Shown here one piece after another: positions 36,224-47,388 of a stretch of 64,000 bases of DNA; position 1 is the first letter of the stretch; each line of letters begins with the position of its first letter. The position numbers and the translations under genes were made by a program. The stretch is from Erythrobasidium yunnanense (lineage: Eukaryota; Basidiomycota; Cystobasidiomycetes; Erythrobasidiales; Erythrobasidiaceae): assembly GCA_001600175.1 (NCBI GenBank), contig BCJC01000001.1, positions 1,010,065 to 1,074,064 of the forward strand, read 5' to 3'. Below the pieces are notes generated by a model. The model saw nothing but the letters and a program-made list of their open reading frames with translations. It was not told the DNA's origin and did no database searches.

Positions 36224-37652
36224 ATGGAATCCAACTTGAACGCGAGATATGACTCAGAGTCATCTGCAGCATCATCCTCATCCTCGTCATCAGCGTCGTC
36301 CTCCTCGTTTTCCAGCGACGCACGTAGCCCACTTGCTCGATGGGAGAGTGCTCTCGAAGCCTGGCTCGCTCCTGGCTCGGGGTGGGATCTGTCTGGCGAG
36401 CGTGTATTGTCACATCTGGTCAAGCAAGCTACAGCGCAGGCCCATACCGATGTTCTGCGGCCAGCAGTCGTCAAGTAGGGAACCCTTTCAAAGCATGCAA
36501 AGCATCAGTCGGAGTGCTGAGTTGTACATGTTGACGTTCGCAGCAAGCTTATAACTGGTCAGATACCTCTTAATACACATATCCTCTACCTTATGATGCT
36601 TCACAATGTCTACGAGTGAGTCCGAACGTTGCCCAGAATGCGCACCTGTCGGCTATCGGTACTGATGCCGTGATCGCAGTGCTCTTGAGACTGCATTGGC
36701 TAGACATGCAGACAATGCATTACTGGCTTCCATCCACAACCCGTCTATTCTGAACCGGACTCAAGCAATTGCAGAGGATATCACATACCTGCTCAAGCTG
36801 CCAAACGGAGTAGACTGGCAATCACATCCAGTTGCTAGAAGATATCGTGCATCACCTCCTACAGCTCTGCAAGAATATGTGGAAAGGATACACTCGCTCG
36901 AGGCGGAAAACCGCCAAGTCCCTTCACATGGTGTCGACTATGTCTACCCACCTCCGCCCGCTGAAGCGTACCTCCTCCTATCACATGCATACGTACGATA
37001 TATGGGAGACCTCAACGGAGGGCAGATCATTAAGGACAGCGTGTCGAAGGCATACCACCTAGAGCGCGATTCCGACGATGGGTTGCGGTTCTATAGATTC
37101 GACAACGAGCAAGGAGTCGCTGCAAGTCCTGCTGAGCTCAGCAAGCTCACAGCATGGTACAGAAAGGGGATAGATTCGGTCGGCGACCAGCTGCAGCCTG
37201 AGCAGAGAGGTAAGCTACGCGCTTGGTTTCACCTTACGGATGCCAGACTGACTGTTGTTTCTTGCTTATGCTAAGCTGCCCTTCTCCAAGAAGCAAATCA
37301 TGCTTTCGAGCTGAACATCCGGCTGTTCTCCTCGTTCTCAGAAGAAGACGATACAGCAGCGCAAGAGCTTCTCGTACCACAGGATCTCAACACAGCACGC
37401 ATTCCTTCTCCAAGCTTGGAAGGTTACGCCAAAGCAGCTGCATACATGACGAAAGACAAACTTTCTCCGACTGTCCAGAAGAAGAGGGGTGTCCAGGAAA
37501 TACCAGCTGGCACGCCGACAACAGCTGCTCCTGCAAGACTCACTGCTGCAACTAGTGGAATAAGCTCTGTTCAGCTTCTGTTCTTCGTGGCTTTACTCCT
37601 TCCCGCCACTTTCGTTATCCGTTCATTCATCAAGTCAATCCTCCTCGCATAG
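36224..37652 (+). CDS. HMX1: heme oxygenase
   Basis: ER-membrane enzyme that opens heme to biliverdin, CO and ferrous iron, used for iron recovery. Exons 36224-36474, 36544-36615, 36680-37209 and 37276-37652 give 409 aa. The N-terminal 40 residues are Ser-rich. The domain starts at HLVKQATAQAH, whose last His fits the proximal heme ligand position, and contains the family signature HAYVRYMGDLNGGQI (about residues 205-219). A Ser/Pro/Lys linker leads to a C-terminal tail anchor (SSVQLLFFVALLLPATFVI) as in other heme oxygenases. It is longer than yeast Hmx1 (317 aa) because of the N-terminal and linker extensions. Confidence 0.92.
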
Positions 37653-37920
37653 CGCTGCTATTACCATCAAGGTATTTGAGCAGTATGCCCTTGTGTTGTG
37701 TCCTCGCCCACCGTAGCAGTCTCGAGATGTCGATAGTGCAGCTCGTGTCTTTGTAACTTATTCGCAATTTCATAGACTAAATAGGTAGCTTTCTTTATAC
37801 TATACTTCAGTGGATAGTAGGAACGTTGTACAAGCAGATCATAAGGAGTAACATCATCGCCGGCTTTCAAACGCGCTTTGGATCCGCTACAACTTCGCTC
37901 TCTATATGTGACGAAGCTTC

Positions 37921-38605
37921 ATGCTCACAACCCTGCGTTCCGCAGCTCTGTCATCACTGTTGAGACCTCTCCGTACTCCCTCGGCTCTGTTCGCTTCTAG
38001 CTATCGATTCAATCGCGACATGTCGACCACGTCAGAAAGACCTCATGATCATTTTTTCTCTACCGAAAGCTCTATCTTCTTAGTCACGTCGCCGAACAAC
38101 GAACTATCGCGAAAAATCGCGTCCAGCTTGCTAGAAAAGAAGCTTTGTGCCTGTGTAAATGTTGTTCCCAAAATCACATCGATGTAAGCCGAATCTCCTA
38201 CTATGGGGACGTAGCTAAATTCTACTGCTATTCAGGTACTGGTAAGGACGTTGTCGACTCTCGCACGGCTGGTTATTTCTGACATTAGATTGCCTGCCGA
38301 AGGTGGGATGGAAAGGTACAAGAAGATACAGAGGAGCTCCTAGTAAGCCTATACTAATCTCTATGAGCCCACTCCATACATACTGTTCCTTTTTTTCCAG
38401 ATCATCAAGTCTACGAAGGCGATGGCAGCTCAGCTCGAGGCGGAAGTGAAGGCTTTGCATAGCTATGATACACCAGAGTTCATCAGCATCCCTGCAAGTA
38501 CTTCTTTGACTTGAACGGTCGATCGATTGGCTGAAACTGGCGATTCAGATAACAGGAGGTTCAGATAAATATCTCAAATGGATCAACGATAGCGTGTCCC
38601 GCTGA
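37921..38605 (+). CDS. CutA-like divalent-ion tolerance protein
   Basis: Predicted 152 aa. Exons 37921-38183, 38236-38241, 38303-38342, 38401-38493 and 38549-38605. The N-terminus is Arg/Ser/Leu-rich and lacks acids, like a mitochondrial presequence; the CutA domain begins near SIFLVTSPNNELSRKIASSL and contains LCACVNVVPKITS, MYWWDGKVQEDTEELLI and YLKWINDSV. CutA forms trimers; its function in eukaryotes is unclear. Exon 2 is a 6-nt microexon (GTACTG) that supplies the second base-set of the conserved YWW; skipping it keeps frame but deletes two conserved residues. The last intron starts with GCAAGT, a GC donor. Splice phases agree throughout. Confidence 0.88.
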
Positions 38606-38761
38606 AAGCTGTTCAAGCGATCGATTTCGGTGGAAGCATTATAATTTGTACAACTACTAATGATTGTGTGCAAGCTAGAGAAGATACACAGCAGCGCTGA
38701 CCAGCAGCCAGTACCCATATTGCAAGAGAGTTTGCATGCCAAGAAGTGCGGATGTATGCAT

Positions 38762-40241
38762 TTATGGTATATCAACCACATGGTCTACCGAGACGGAGCG
38801 TACAGCTCCATCATCGTCTTCGAAGACGAGCTTGTATTTAGGCGACTGCATGCGCAAATCAGCTTCAATTGGCCTCGCATGGCGATCCAGATAAGGCTCA
38901 CCTTGCCTGGCGTCGGCGTAGCGACAACCTTAGCGCGATAAAAGGATGTAGTGTCTGGATACAGCGCTATGACATCGCTACCAGTCGGGTAGGGAACGCT
39001 TGGATAGGTCGACTTGTCGCGTGGATCAGGAAGGACAAGTATAGCTTTGAGAGTAGTGTTATAGCGCCTAGACAATCCGTTCGGTTCAGCTTTGCCCCGC
39101 TGAATTGAATCGAGGATTAACACTCACTCGCCAGGCGTGCCTTCCGCACCGTCCGCATCGTCAACATCTTGCACTTCGTATCGGTTCTTGTCGCCAAGAA
39201 TACATCTGACGATCCTAGCCTGTATCCAATCTGTGCTTCCCGCTTCCTGTTTCACGTTCTTCGGCTGACCATGCTTTGGCGGCGGTCTGAAGGCTACGAA
39301 TCTGCCCTCTTTGAGCGGGAGCTGTGAGCTCAGTATATCTTTCCTCTCCTTCTTGGTGAGTATTCTTGTGCCTCCTGGCGTCTGTGCGCCCGATGCAGGA
39401 CTATCTGCGATGCCCGTATGAGGAGGAATTTGAATGCCTGTGACGGCAGGTTGCAGGGCGACATCTGGATTTCTCGATCCGCGTCTCGACATGTTCGCAC
39501 TTCCTGCAGACACAGACAGAGCAGGTGCTGGAGATGCTCGAGCAGATGCGATCCCGCTAGTGTCGCTCAGTCCTGGCGAGCTTGCTTCGAGTCGCCGCTT
39601 CTTGCGCTTGCCTCCATCATTGACTGTAATGTATGCGATTCAGTAACAACAATCATGGGAGCAAATGCGATGGATTTGCCTACCCTGTAGCTGGTCAGGG
39701 GTCCGGAGAGCCACAAGTATGCTGAGGGATTCCAGAGTCTCCGAGGCGATACTAGAGAGTGCCATACAGTCAGTAAACCTGCTTTAATCGATCGGCGAAG
39801 TGGTAGAGGCAATCTACCTCTTTTCCTGCTCAGACTCGGTCGCAAGCTTGTCCAAGGCCAGCTGGAGTTTCTGGCTGACTTCTATCTTCTCATCTTCTTT
39901 GTCATCATCAGCGAGATCGTTATCTTCTGCGTCTTCCTCCTTCTTGACGGGATCGCTGTCGCCAGGGAACAGGGTACCCCCTAGCTGTCTGTACCGAGAC
40001 TGAAGCTCTTCGACGTTCGTAAGTGTTTCTTCAGCTTGCGCTTGTATCTCGTTCAAGGCTGCGAGCTTGACGCGGATGCTCGACCATACAGCCAGGTCTT
40101 TTTCGGCGCAGGATACGATGGGATAGGATTTCGGGCAAACATTTGCGATAGCTGTCAGACAGGCTGTCTGAACTGCAAGCTGTCAGTCTGCTCACCCTGC
40201 GAACTCTCGACGCTGCCAGCTTTGCGCCTGCGGTCACCCAT
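38762..40241 (-). CDS. SGF29: SAGA-associated factor 29 (Tudor-domain subunit)
   Basis: Nuclear subunit of the SAGA acetyltransferase module that reads H3K4 methylation through a tandem Tudor domain. Exons 40241-40196, 40097-39818, 39751-39684, 39623-39128, 39067-38902 and 38845-38762 sum to 1140 nt, 379 aa. N-terminal helical part (LAVWSSIRVKLAALNEI, EETLTNVEELQSRYRQL), an acidic stretch, a Lys/Arg cluster KRKKRR, a disordered middle, then the Tudor pair: GRFVAFRPP, WIQARIVRCI, YEVQDVDD, SDVIALYPDTTSFYRAKV and KYKLVFEDDDGAVRSVSVD. First intron is 98 bp, long for this region. Tail-to-tail with the CutA gene. Confidence 0.9.
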
Positions 40242-40769
40242 CCCGGGTCATCAATGTTGACGCCCAAAAAGCAGCGAAAGCATCAAGAAAATCGCGATAG
40301 ATTTCGTCGCACAGCTAATACAAGGCTGTCATTCTAAGTACATAGCTTCACGACTATCTTGTGCGGCCCAAAGTCCGGCGCCTTTGTCGGCGGGACTTCT
40401 GAGCGTGTTTGTTGATGTTTGCTGCTTGGCTTCGTACACTTCGAGCTCATAGAGCAGCCCGCCAGGCGCACAGTAGCCTACACTGCAGCTCGCAGTACCT
40501 CCAGTCGATGAGCAGCACCCCAGCTGGTATCAAGTGAGTACGCAGTCGAGATATTCCGGTCGAACGAAGGCCGACGTGCATGATGTTCGCACAGACTTGC
40601 CTACTCGGATCCCTTGACGCTCGCATCGCGGCCAGCACCACTCTATGGCAATGTCAGCGGCGTCTCGATGGATCTCACCTGGTGCGAAATCACCACTTGG
40701 CCGTCCTCCATAGCACAGAAGAAAAAGCAAGGCTGTAAATTGACGATTTACACCTTCGACCTCTCCACG
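40242..40769. other. divergent intergenic region
   Basis: About 530 bp between SGF29 (minus) and a small plus-strand gene. Contains open frames on both strands without family signals. Confidence 0.4.
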
Positions 40770-41153
40770 ATGCCCGTCAATCATCAGACGCGAAGCTTAT
40801 ATAGAGCCATAGAGCACTGGATGCTCGATAGACAGGCACCTCAGCTAGGGTTAAGTCCGCAAGAGTTGGAAAAGGTAGAGAACGTCGGACCGAGAGTGAC
40901 CTTTCTCGATGAAGAGCAGTATATGGAGTGGTACAGGCAGCAGCCATCTCAGCAATCATCCAGCTCGCGAGGCCAGAGGTCACAGATTGCGTATCAGCAA
41001 TACGCACAATCCCTAGCCATGACAAGGTCGCGCTCAGGCAGCATAACCTCTTCAACTGCACCTTCAAAGAAGAAGTATAACAGTGAGGTGAGGAGGGCGT
41101 ACGACGTTGGGCTGGTCTGGTGGGAAGCAGATTTGCACGGAAGGCATCTGTAG
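40770..41153 (+). CDS. small unknown protein
   Basis: Frame of 127 aa from the ATG at 40770 (the same frame is open back to 40614, so a longer N-terminus is possible). It reads as a soluble protein: a helical first part with YRAIEHWMLDRQ and LGLSPQELEKVENVGPRVTF, a short EEQYMEWYRQQ, a Gln/Ser-rich linker and a basic segment SKKKYNSEVRRAYDVGL before WWEADLHGRHL. No membrane helix, signal peptide or known domain. Called on length, coherent composition and a start just downstream of a pyrimidine-rich region. Confidence 0.45.
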   Translation: MPVNHQTRSLYRAIEHWMLDRQAPQLGLSPQELEKVENVGPRVTFLDEEQYMEWYRQQPSQQSSSSRGQRSQIAYQQYAQSLAMTRSRSGSITSSTAPSKKKYNSEVRRAYDVGLVWWEADLHGRHL

Positions 41154-41420
41154 ACAGCCAGCGGAGCTGTCTTGGGAAGCGCAATCTGATAGGCGGTAGG
41201 AAAGGTAATCCACGTTGCTTGGTTATAAGCTGTCTAGGCAGGTCCAGATCGAAGTAGATTGACGATGCAGTAATCTGTAGCTATAGGTGTATTAGAGGGA
41301 CATTAGTAAATGATTTCATACTAAAAGCGGCGCAGCTGACCTATCTTACAGTTGATTATGCACATTCATCCCTCTCCCTGCTATCCTCATATTCCCAATT
41401 TAATCGATTCATGTCCCATG

Positions 41421-42172
41421 TTACCGCGCGGGTCTTACCATGACAGGTAGACGCACAGTCTTCTGCTCAATCGCTTTTCCATTTTCGTCGGAAGCGCCGA
41501 CTTGGCACCAGCCTTTGATCCCAAATCCTTTCTTGGTGTATATAGGCTGGCCCATCAAAGAGGACTCCAGAACGACAGGCAATGAAGGAGTGGCAGAATC
41601 GGCTTGGTCCAATCCCCAGTTCATCAAGAGGCTCCCGACTCCCTTTCCTTGTGCTTCTGGAGCTATGAGAAGGAACTTCAGGTACCTGAGCAGCGAAGTT
41701 CAAAGCGTCAGGTACGGCAAGCCTGCAGTTCGGGAGTCACTCACCAATGCGGCGTGTCTCCCATTACGGCATATCTGCTTTTAGGCAGCTCTGCTATTAT
41801 GCTCTCCAGGACCGAGTAATCCATTTCCAAGTTCTTCTCCTCGTTGTCTTCGCTTTCTTTCTCTTCTTTCTTGTCGAGAACAGGGATACCAGGTTTGATC
41901 CATACTGCCACGCCAACCAATTTGTTGTTGCTGTCGTAGGCTCCCATAAGCACCTTGCCTTTAGTTTCGGCATCTTCGAAGTCTTTCTGGAATGTCTTGC
42001 TGGCGAAAGAGTCCCTCTTCTCTTGAGTATAGCCAGACGAAGCCGCCTTGGAGGCTGGGAAGAATATCAGGTGAAGAGGATCTCTTGATGTTTCAAAAGC
42101 TTCTCGTTGGATGAGGCCGGCAGCTCCGACGTCTTCAGCTCTCAGCGGCTGCACTGTATACGATGCAGACAT
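41421..42172 (-). CDS. GNAT-family N-acetyltransferase
   Basis: Two exons (42172-41745 and 41685-41421, intron 59 bp) give 230 aa. Typical fungal GNAT: N-terminal YTVQPLRAEDVGAAGLIQREAF, central strand KLVGVAVWIKPG, an acidic insert (DKKEEKESEDNEEKN), then the acetyl-CoA site YLKFLLIAPEAQGKGVGSLL with the Q-x-x-G-x-G core, and the late LESSLMGQPIYTKKGF. Substrate unknown; relatives act on small molecules or proteins. The frame stays open upstream to 42313, but the ATG at 42172 starts right at the domain and is preferred. Confidence 0.85.
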
Positions 42173-42649
42173 GATGGGTATGTGGTATAAGACGGAGGGT
42201 AAAAGCTTTGGAATCGTGAAGAAGGCAAGAGACTTCCAGATACCAACGGCTTTCCAAGCCCAAGCGGCTGCAGTCGCTTGCGCAAGCGATGACAAACTTG
42301 ACTGAAGAAGCATGCAACGAGGAGCGCAGAAAACATAAACTGGACGCTTGAGAAGCTAGAAAGTACATTAGGGCTTCGCAATGCTACAGGAAGTTCTGGA
42401 CTAAAGGTAAGGAATTAAACGATAAATGGTATATAGACTGGCGTGAGTGAGTAGGGTACTGATGAGCGTACTACTATTGCTATGAAGGAAAGAGCATCGA
42501 AGCACTGCGCGCGAAATAATCTGTATAAGGTCGAGCGCGATGGACCGTGTTGCCGGGATTGGTATCAAAGCTACCTAATAGAGGTATAAGGGTATCAGTA
42601 GAGTTAGAGTGAGAGGTGTCCGACATTTCGCTGAGATGGATAGACGAGA
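42173..42649. other. intergenic, no gene seen
   Basis: About 480 bp covering the 5' side of the GNAT gene and the 3' side of the RING gene. A minus frame at 42480-42758 is the shadow of the last RING exon in another frame. Confidence 0.45.
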
Positions 42650-45362
42650 TCAGCTTTCCGGCATCTTGACAGAAAATAATGAGCACGCACGACATTCGTT
42701 CTTGATAGAGGATAAATAGTGAAGTATGCATGTGGAGCAGTAGACATGACTGTAGCAAGCGTACTATAGTCAGATCTTGTCGCTTACAACAAATGGGAAC
42801 AGCTTACCCGCATGCCGTTGCTAGAATGTCCTTCTTCTGCTTGAGTATAGACATACAGATAGGACACGTAGGTGGCTCCAGTCTCTGCCTCGGTTTTCGC
42901 ATGCTTGTAGAAGTCGTAGATCCAGCCGTGTCGTCTGTATGCTTCCCTGTCGCAGCGCTCATTCGGGCAGCTACCACAGAATTACTTCTGATGACAGAGT
43001 TGTGCATAGCGTGATCGACGAGCGGAATTGCTACGTCGGGCGAAAGCGAACGAGGCGGAGATAGTTGAGACGGGGGGAGATGCCACCATCTCCTTCCGGA
43101 ACTGAGCTGATCTTCCAGGTTTGCGCTCGTACCAGCGATTGACGCGCTTGGAGCATCGTAAGGCTCTATAGCTCTTGACTTGCCCTTGTGAGCAGTCTTT
43201 TGATGATCGGCAAGAAGTTGTAGGAAACCGGGTTGACCGAATTCCATCTCTGGAGGCTGACATGCCTTGACTTCCGCATAGTGCTTGATCACATAAGGAA
43301 ACATCAGTAAAGGCTGCTTACCGGCATCATAAGAAGGACTTACAGTATAAAGCATGCTGAAGCTCGGCCAATCTCGAGTACATGATTTACAGAAATAGGG
43401 ATGCAGAATGGAGTCGCGGAGGTGGTCGAATAGCCGCGTCTCATTTCTGAAGTGTCTTCTGCACTTATCGCAGTATGTCCTGCCAGCGTAAGGTAGAGGA
43501 TCGAGTTTCCCCGAAGGCGTCCTATTTGTCGGCGATATAGCACGAACAAGAGGCGGTGGACCTGGTGATGATGATCCTCGAGAAGGTTCATCTTCCATAG
43601 GCTCGCCGTATGATGAGGGCCCTGCATCTTGACTGTTGGAAGGTGATAGCCCGGGTGCTTCAGGAGAGGCTAGCGGAGGAAGCTGTATCGGCCTTTCAGT
43701 CCTGCTTGCCTCCGCATTAATAGCATCTCCAGGTAAATTCCAGCCTGGAACATATCTCTGCTCGGCAGATGGACTCATAGCTAGGCGTGCTTCCCTGACT
43801 TCCGGATTGTCTACTATCTCCCAAGGGTTTCTCGCGCATGCCACCACGACAGAAGAGTACTGGCGTAGTCTGTCGTTCTGCATCCGTATGTATGAGCTGC
43901 CCGACGAGGATTGCGGACTCATCCTTTCCGCAACTGCTTGAGCTGGACTTCCAGGAGGGTGTTCGACAGGTCCGGCTATAGCCGTCGGTGAAGACGGGTA
44001 TACGAACTCTTCGTTATCTGACTGTGACTCCGTCTCTAGCATTTCTTCCGATACTTTGTGCCAGTGGGTAGGCGGCTGCTGAAACTCGTCCATATCACGC
44101 TCCCATCGATTGGCATCGTTCTTCCCTTCTTCTGATGATACTTCCCACCCTCTTGAATCACCGCTCGCCTTTCTTGCTTGTAGCATAGGTGACTCTGTAG
44201 CATAGGCGCTCGTATCGGACGACACACGCTCAAGTGGCGAGGAGAAAGCGGAAACAAAGGTCGAAGCGGAGGTGGAATTGGAAGAGACTGCAGAAGCTAC
44301 ATGCGACGATGCAGGAGACTTACAACGATCCTCTACTTCTCGTAGCGATCGAAGGGCAGAAGGTCGTACTGGAGGAGCGTTATAAGATATTTCGGCGGCA
44401 GACATCCAGTCGATCGGCCTTTCGAGATTGCTTTCGCCAGGACGGCGCCAGCTTTGTTGAAATAGTGGTCGAAGTAAGAGAGGCTGGGATCGGTTCAGAC
44501 GGACTGGAATGAAGTTGGCATGCTCGATCTGGTCAAGAATGTCGAGGCCGGTATAGATGGGACAGCTTTGAGTGCATAGATCTTGATACAGAGCGCGTTT
44601 AAGAGCATTAGACTCCCGGTTCGTCAAAGAAAACGTCTCGATATCCTGACGATAGGTCGGAACGTCTCCCAGATAGCGTTCGTTCCAGCCTAAATCTGGA
44701 AGAAGCACAGGATAGGACCAGGAGCCTTCATCATCGTACTCCCTCTTAGGAGGCTCTAGCCAAATCCATTCTTGCGTAAAATCTGCTGGAGAAGCGGTTG
44801 GCATGAAGGTTTCATAGACAGACTTCGGAGGGTGCGCTTCTGTAACTGCGCGGGCTGCATACCATCCTCCTTGCTGCAATTGAAGTATTGTTTGCTCATC
44901 TTCTTGCTTCTCCGGCTCTTTCTGTAGCGGCAAAGCCGCCTGCGTTCCTGCCTGTTCTCTACGCTCCTTCTCTCTAGCTTGAGCCGCCAATGCAGCTTGT
45001 CGATGATACTCGTGAGGCTCTATATCTTTGTCCCAGAGCCAATAGTCTGCATCTACTCGAGGCGGCGCCGCTTGTATCTTCGTCGCTAGCTCTATTTCGC
45101 GTTGCAGTTCTTGCCTTCTTGCAAGCAGGACCTCCTTCAGAGCCTGCCTTTCCGGGTCGTCTGTTTCTCTGGATGTATTGCCTTGTGAAGGTGTAAACTC
45201 CGAGCCAGACGGACTGTCTGAAAGTGGTGCTTCATCGCTGCTGCCGGATGCTGCATGAAGCGAGGAGTGAAAGCAGCTTTAGCGGGCGGATCAAGGCAGC
45301 GAGTCAGTAGACACACAATGAGAGCTGCCAGTGTAAGCTGCAGCGAAGCTCGGTCTGGGCAT
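42650..45362 (-). CDS. RING-finger protein with Cys/His motifs
   Basis: Likely E3 ubiquitin ligase, about 852 aa. Model: exons 45362-45313, 45276-43344, 43283-42808 and 42749-42650. The RING is split by the last intron: CPICMSILKQKKDILATACG then HVYCSTCILHYLSSIKNECR ending in AC, a complete C3HC4 set. About 170 residues earlier sits a C2H2-like array with YCDKCRRHF, HLRDSILH and YFCKSC. A 60-bp in-frame intron (43284-43343) is removed to place a His in that array. The N-terminal half is charged (ARRQELQREIELATKIQ) and then Ser-rich. The first exon and its 36-bp intron are uncertain; no in-frame ATG exists in exon 2 near its start, so some upstream exon is needed. Confidence 0.7.
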
Positions 45363-45715
45363 CTCCCCAGCCGGCCTTGCTGGGAGAAATGACGAGGTCT
45401 TCGCAAAAAGGTCGGGTTCAGGCGCGCTGAGGCAAGAGTCTACGTCGTTTGTTGATAGTTAGCTGGCGAAACATTGAAGACCTCGACTTTGTGCGCTTTT
45501 CAAGGTGTTGGATGAAGATTGACTCGTCACTTCTTGGCCAGACGACGACTCGAGCGAATTCGAAGTCCAGGGAAGTCCAGGGAAATAAGCCAACACCTTC
45601 ATTGCTATCGCCTTTACTGCTCAAGGCCTTTTCCACGATCGCACAGTAAAGACTCCGGCGCTTTCATTGTCTGCTATAATCTGACTTCGGGAGGCGTCAG
45701 ACGCGCTATGGCACT
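45363..45715. other. divergent intergenic region
   Basis: About 350 bp between the RING gene (minus) and the first F-box-like gene (plus). Includes a short direct repeat of AAGTCCAGGG near 45560-45585. No gene seen. Confidence 0.4.
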
Positions 45716-47019
45716 ATGGCATTCTCAGCACTCCCTCCTGAGATCCTAAGCGATATCTTTGGACACTTCCAGCGGCCTCTACCTTTGGACGGCCCCGATT
45801 GGGCTCTTCCTCGTCGCGGACAGCCAAATGAGGATGTCAGAGAGTTCTCCGTCAACACTTGTACTTTGCGAGACCTCTGTTTGACATCCAAGGCTGTGGC
45901 TGCAGTGGCCTCTCCAATCCCCTACAGCAATGTAGAGAAGTCGCCAAACATGAGGTTGTCCGATTTTGCGGCACGCCTAACCGTACAGCAGTTGAGGCAG
46001 AGAGATCCCATCGCCCTAGTCCACTCAGCAGAACGGTCCGTCTCAGCATCAGCACCCTGAACCACACATTTATGTCAGACTTGGTGAAGATCCTTGAGAC
46101 AGTTCCCAGCATCAAGGTTCTAGTCCTTCCTCGCCTGGGAGCGGTCAATCGCGACGCAGAGCCTGATATGGAGGTTAATGCTCTCGAGTTGGCCCTGCGC
46201 AAGCTAGGGAACTTGCAATATTTACGGGTCGATCTATCCTGGGGCAACGCGCCTTTTCTCGCTCGAGTCTTTGCGGTTCTCTGGCGGCTTCCGCTGGTTC
46301 ACTTAGACCTAGAGATGCCGAACACGGATCACATCGTAGCGGACCAGAAGCACAACTTAGGACGCGCTCCATCGATTCGATGCTTGGCGCTTGGAGAACT
46401 TGGTCGCCTCGAGTGCCAACATCTTCTAGGTTTATTGAGACTGGAGACTCTCCAATGCCTCCGCTTTCGAGGAGGAATGGATGATGTGGACCTTCTCCTG
46501 TCTCACCTTGCTATACTGTCGCTACCGCAACTGCTAGTCCTTGGGTTGACTTTCTCCTGGTGGCGTAGCGACCTTAGCTATCCTACCTTTGAGGCGCTGC
46601 CCTTGCTTTCGAAAGTCAAGCATATCGAGTTGCACGATATACATGCCCCATCGTGTACCGTTGACGCTCTCCTGAGGAATCTTCCACCTTTGGCGGAGAC
46701 TCTAGTATGGAACGATCCCCGTACAAGCGATCTCGAGCTGCTGTCCTCCAGGATTGGTGACATTGCCTTCGGCAGAGTTCAGCTCCGCTACATTAGGGTC
46801 GGGAATGGTGGATGGAGCAATTTTGATTCAAACGAGCGGGTCTTCAAGATTGAGCGTGATGCTTGGCAACACCTTCAAGAGGTAGTCTGTGATCTGGAAA
46901 CCGCCTGCGAACGCGAAGGTATACATATGGAACCGAGAGGCCTGTCTTTCGCCCTCGCTGGTGCAATCGACGATCCCTCGTGCTACATACCTACTAGATA
47001 TGGGGTGGGTAGGAAGTAG
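45716..47019 (+). pseudogene. F-box/LRR-like gene, copy 1, frame break
   Basis: Starts MAFSALPPEILSDIFGHFQ, an F-box, followed by LCLTSKAVAAVASPIPYSNV. It continues in a different frame as a leucine-rich-repeat-like solenoid (MSDLVKILETVPSIKVLVLP, LRKLGNLQYLRVDL, LLSKVKHIELHDIHA) and ends with QLRYIRVGNGGWSNFDS, the last part shared with copy 2. Alignment by eye with copy 2 (47389-48706) places a one-base loss between about 45965 and 45995. No intron of suitable length with GT and AG restores the frame. F-box proteins bring substrates to SCF ubiquitin ligases. The long intact downstream frame suggests very recent damage or a sequence error. Confidence 0.62.
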
Positions 47020-47388
47020 TAGACGGCGATTGAAATTGCAGCTTGTGGTTGTGCGCTGTCGGTGACCCGCTTCGAAAGATATGTACCTTTGTAGTGATTG
47101 CGATTTCCGAATGTTGAACGCGAATCGGACAGTAGGATTCCTGCTACACAACAAGAATACCGGCCATACTGACGAAGTCTGGCCATGCGAGCGACGCTTC
47201 TCGAAGCCGTTGATCGTCTCTTCGCTAACACCAACCAGGAAGCGCAAGGATCGTAATAGCCGCTATGCATGTCCGTTACCACACACTCATCATTGCTGCT
47301 CTTTCTGATTCTCCAGCTCTCAGTAATGCTGCACAGGCCGCACAGCAAAGGACATTCAGCTTGAACAATTCGCTATAGCAATCAAGTC
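47020..47388. other. intergenic between F-box-like paralogues
   Basis: About 370 bp of flank between two tandem genes; no coding signal seen. Confidence 0.4.

Noticed and set aside
42172-42313. Longer N-terminus for the GNAT acetyltransferase
   Set aside because: Frame is open but the extra 47 residues are hydrophobic and unlike GNAT relatives; the ATG at 42172 begins right at the domain.
45900-46010. An intron to explain the frame change in F-box-like copy 1
   Set aside because: All GT...AG pairs tested give lengths that keep the wrong frame or are too short, and paralogue comparison shows a simple one-base difference instead.
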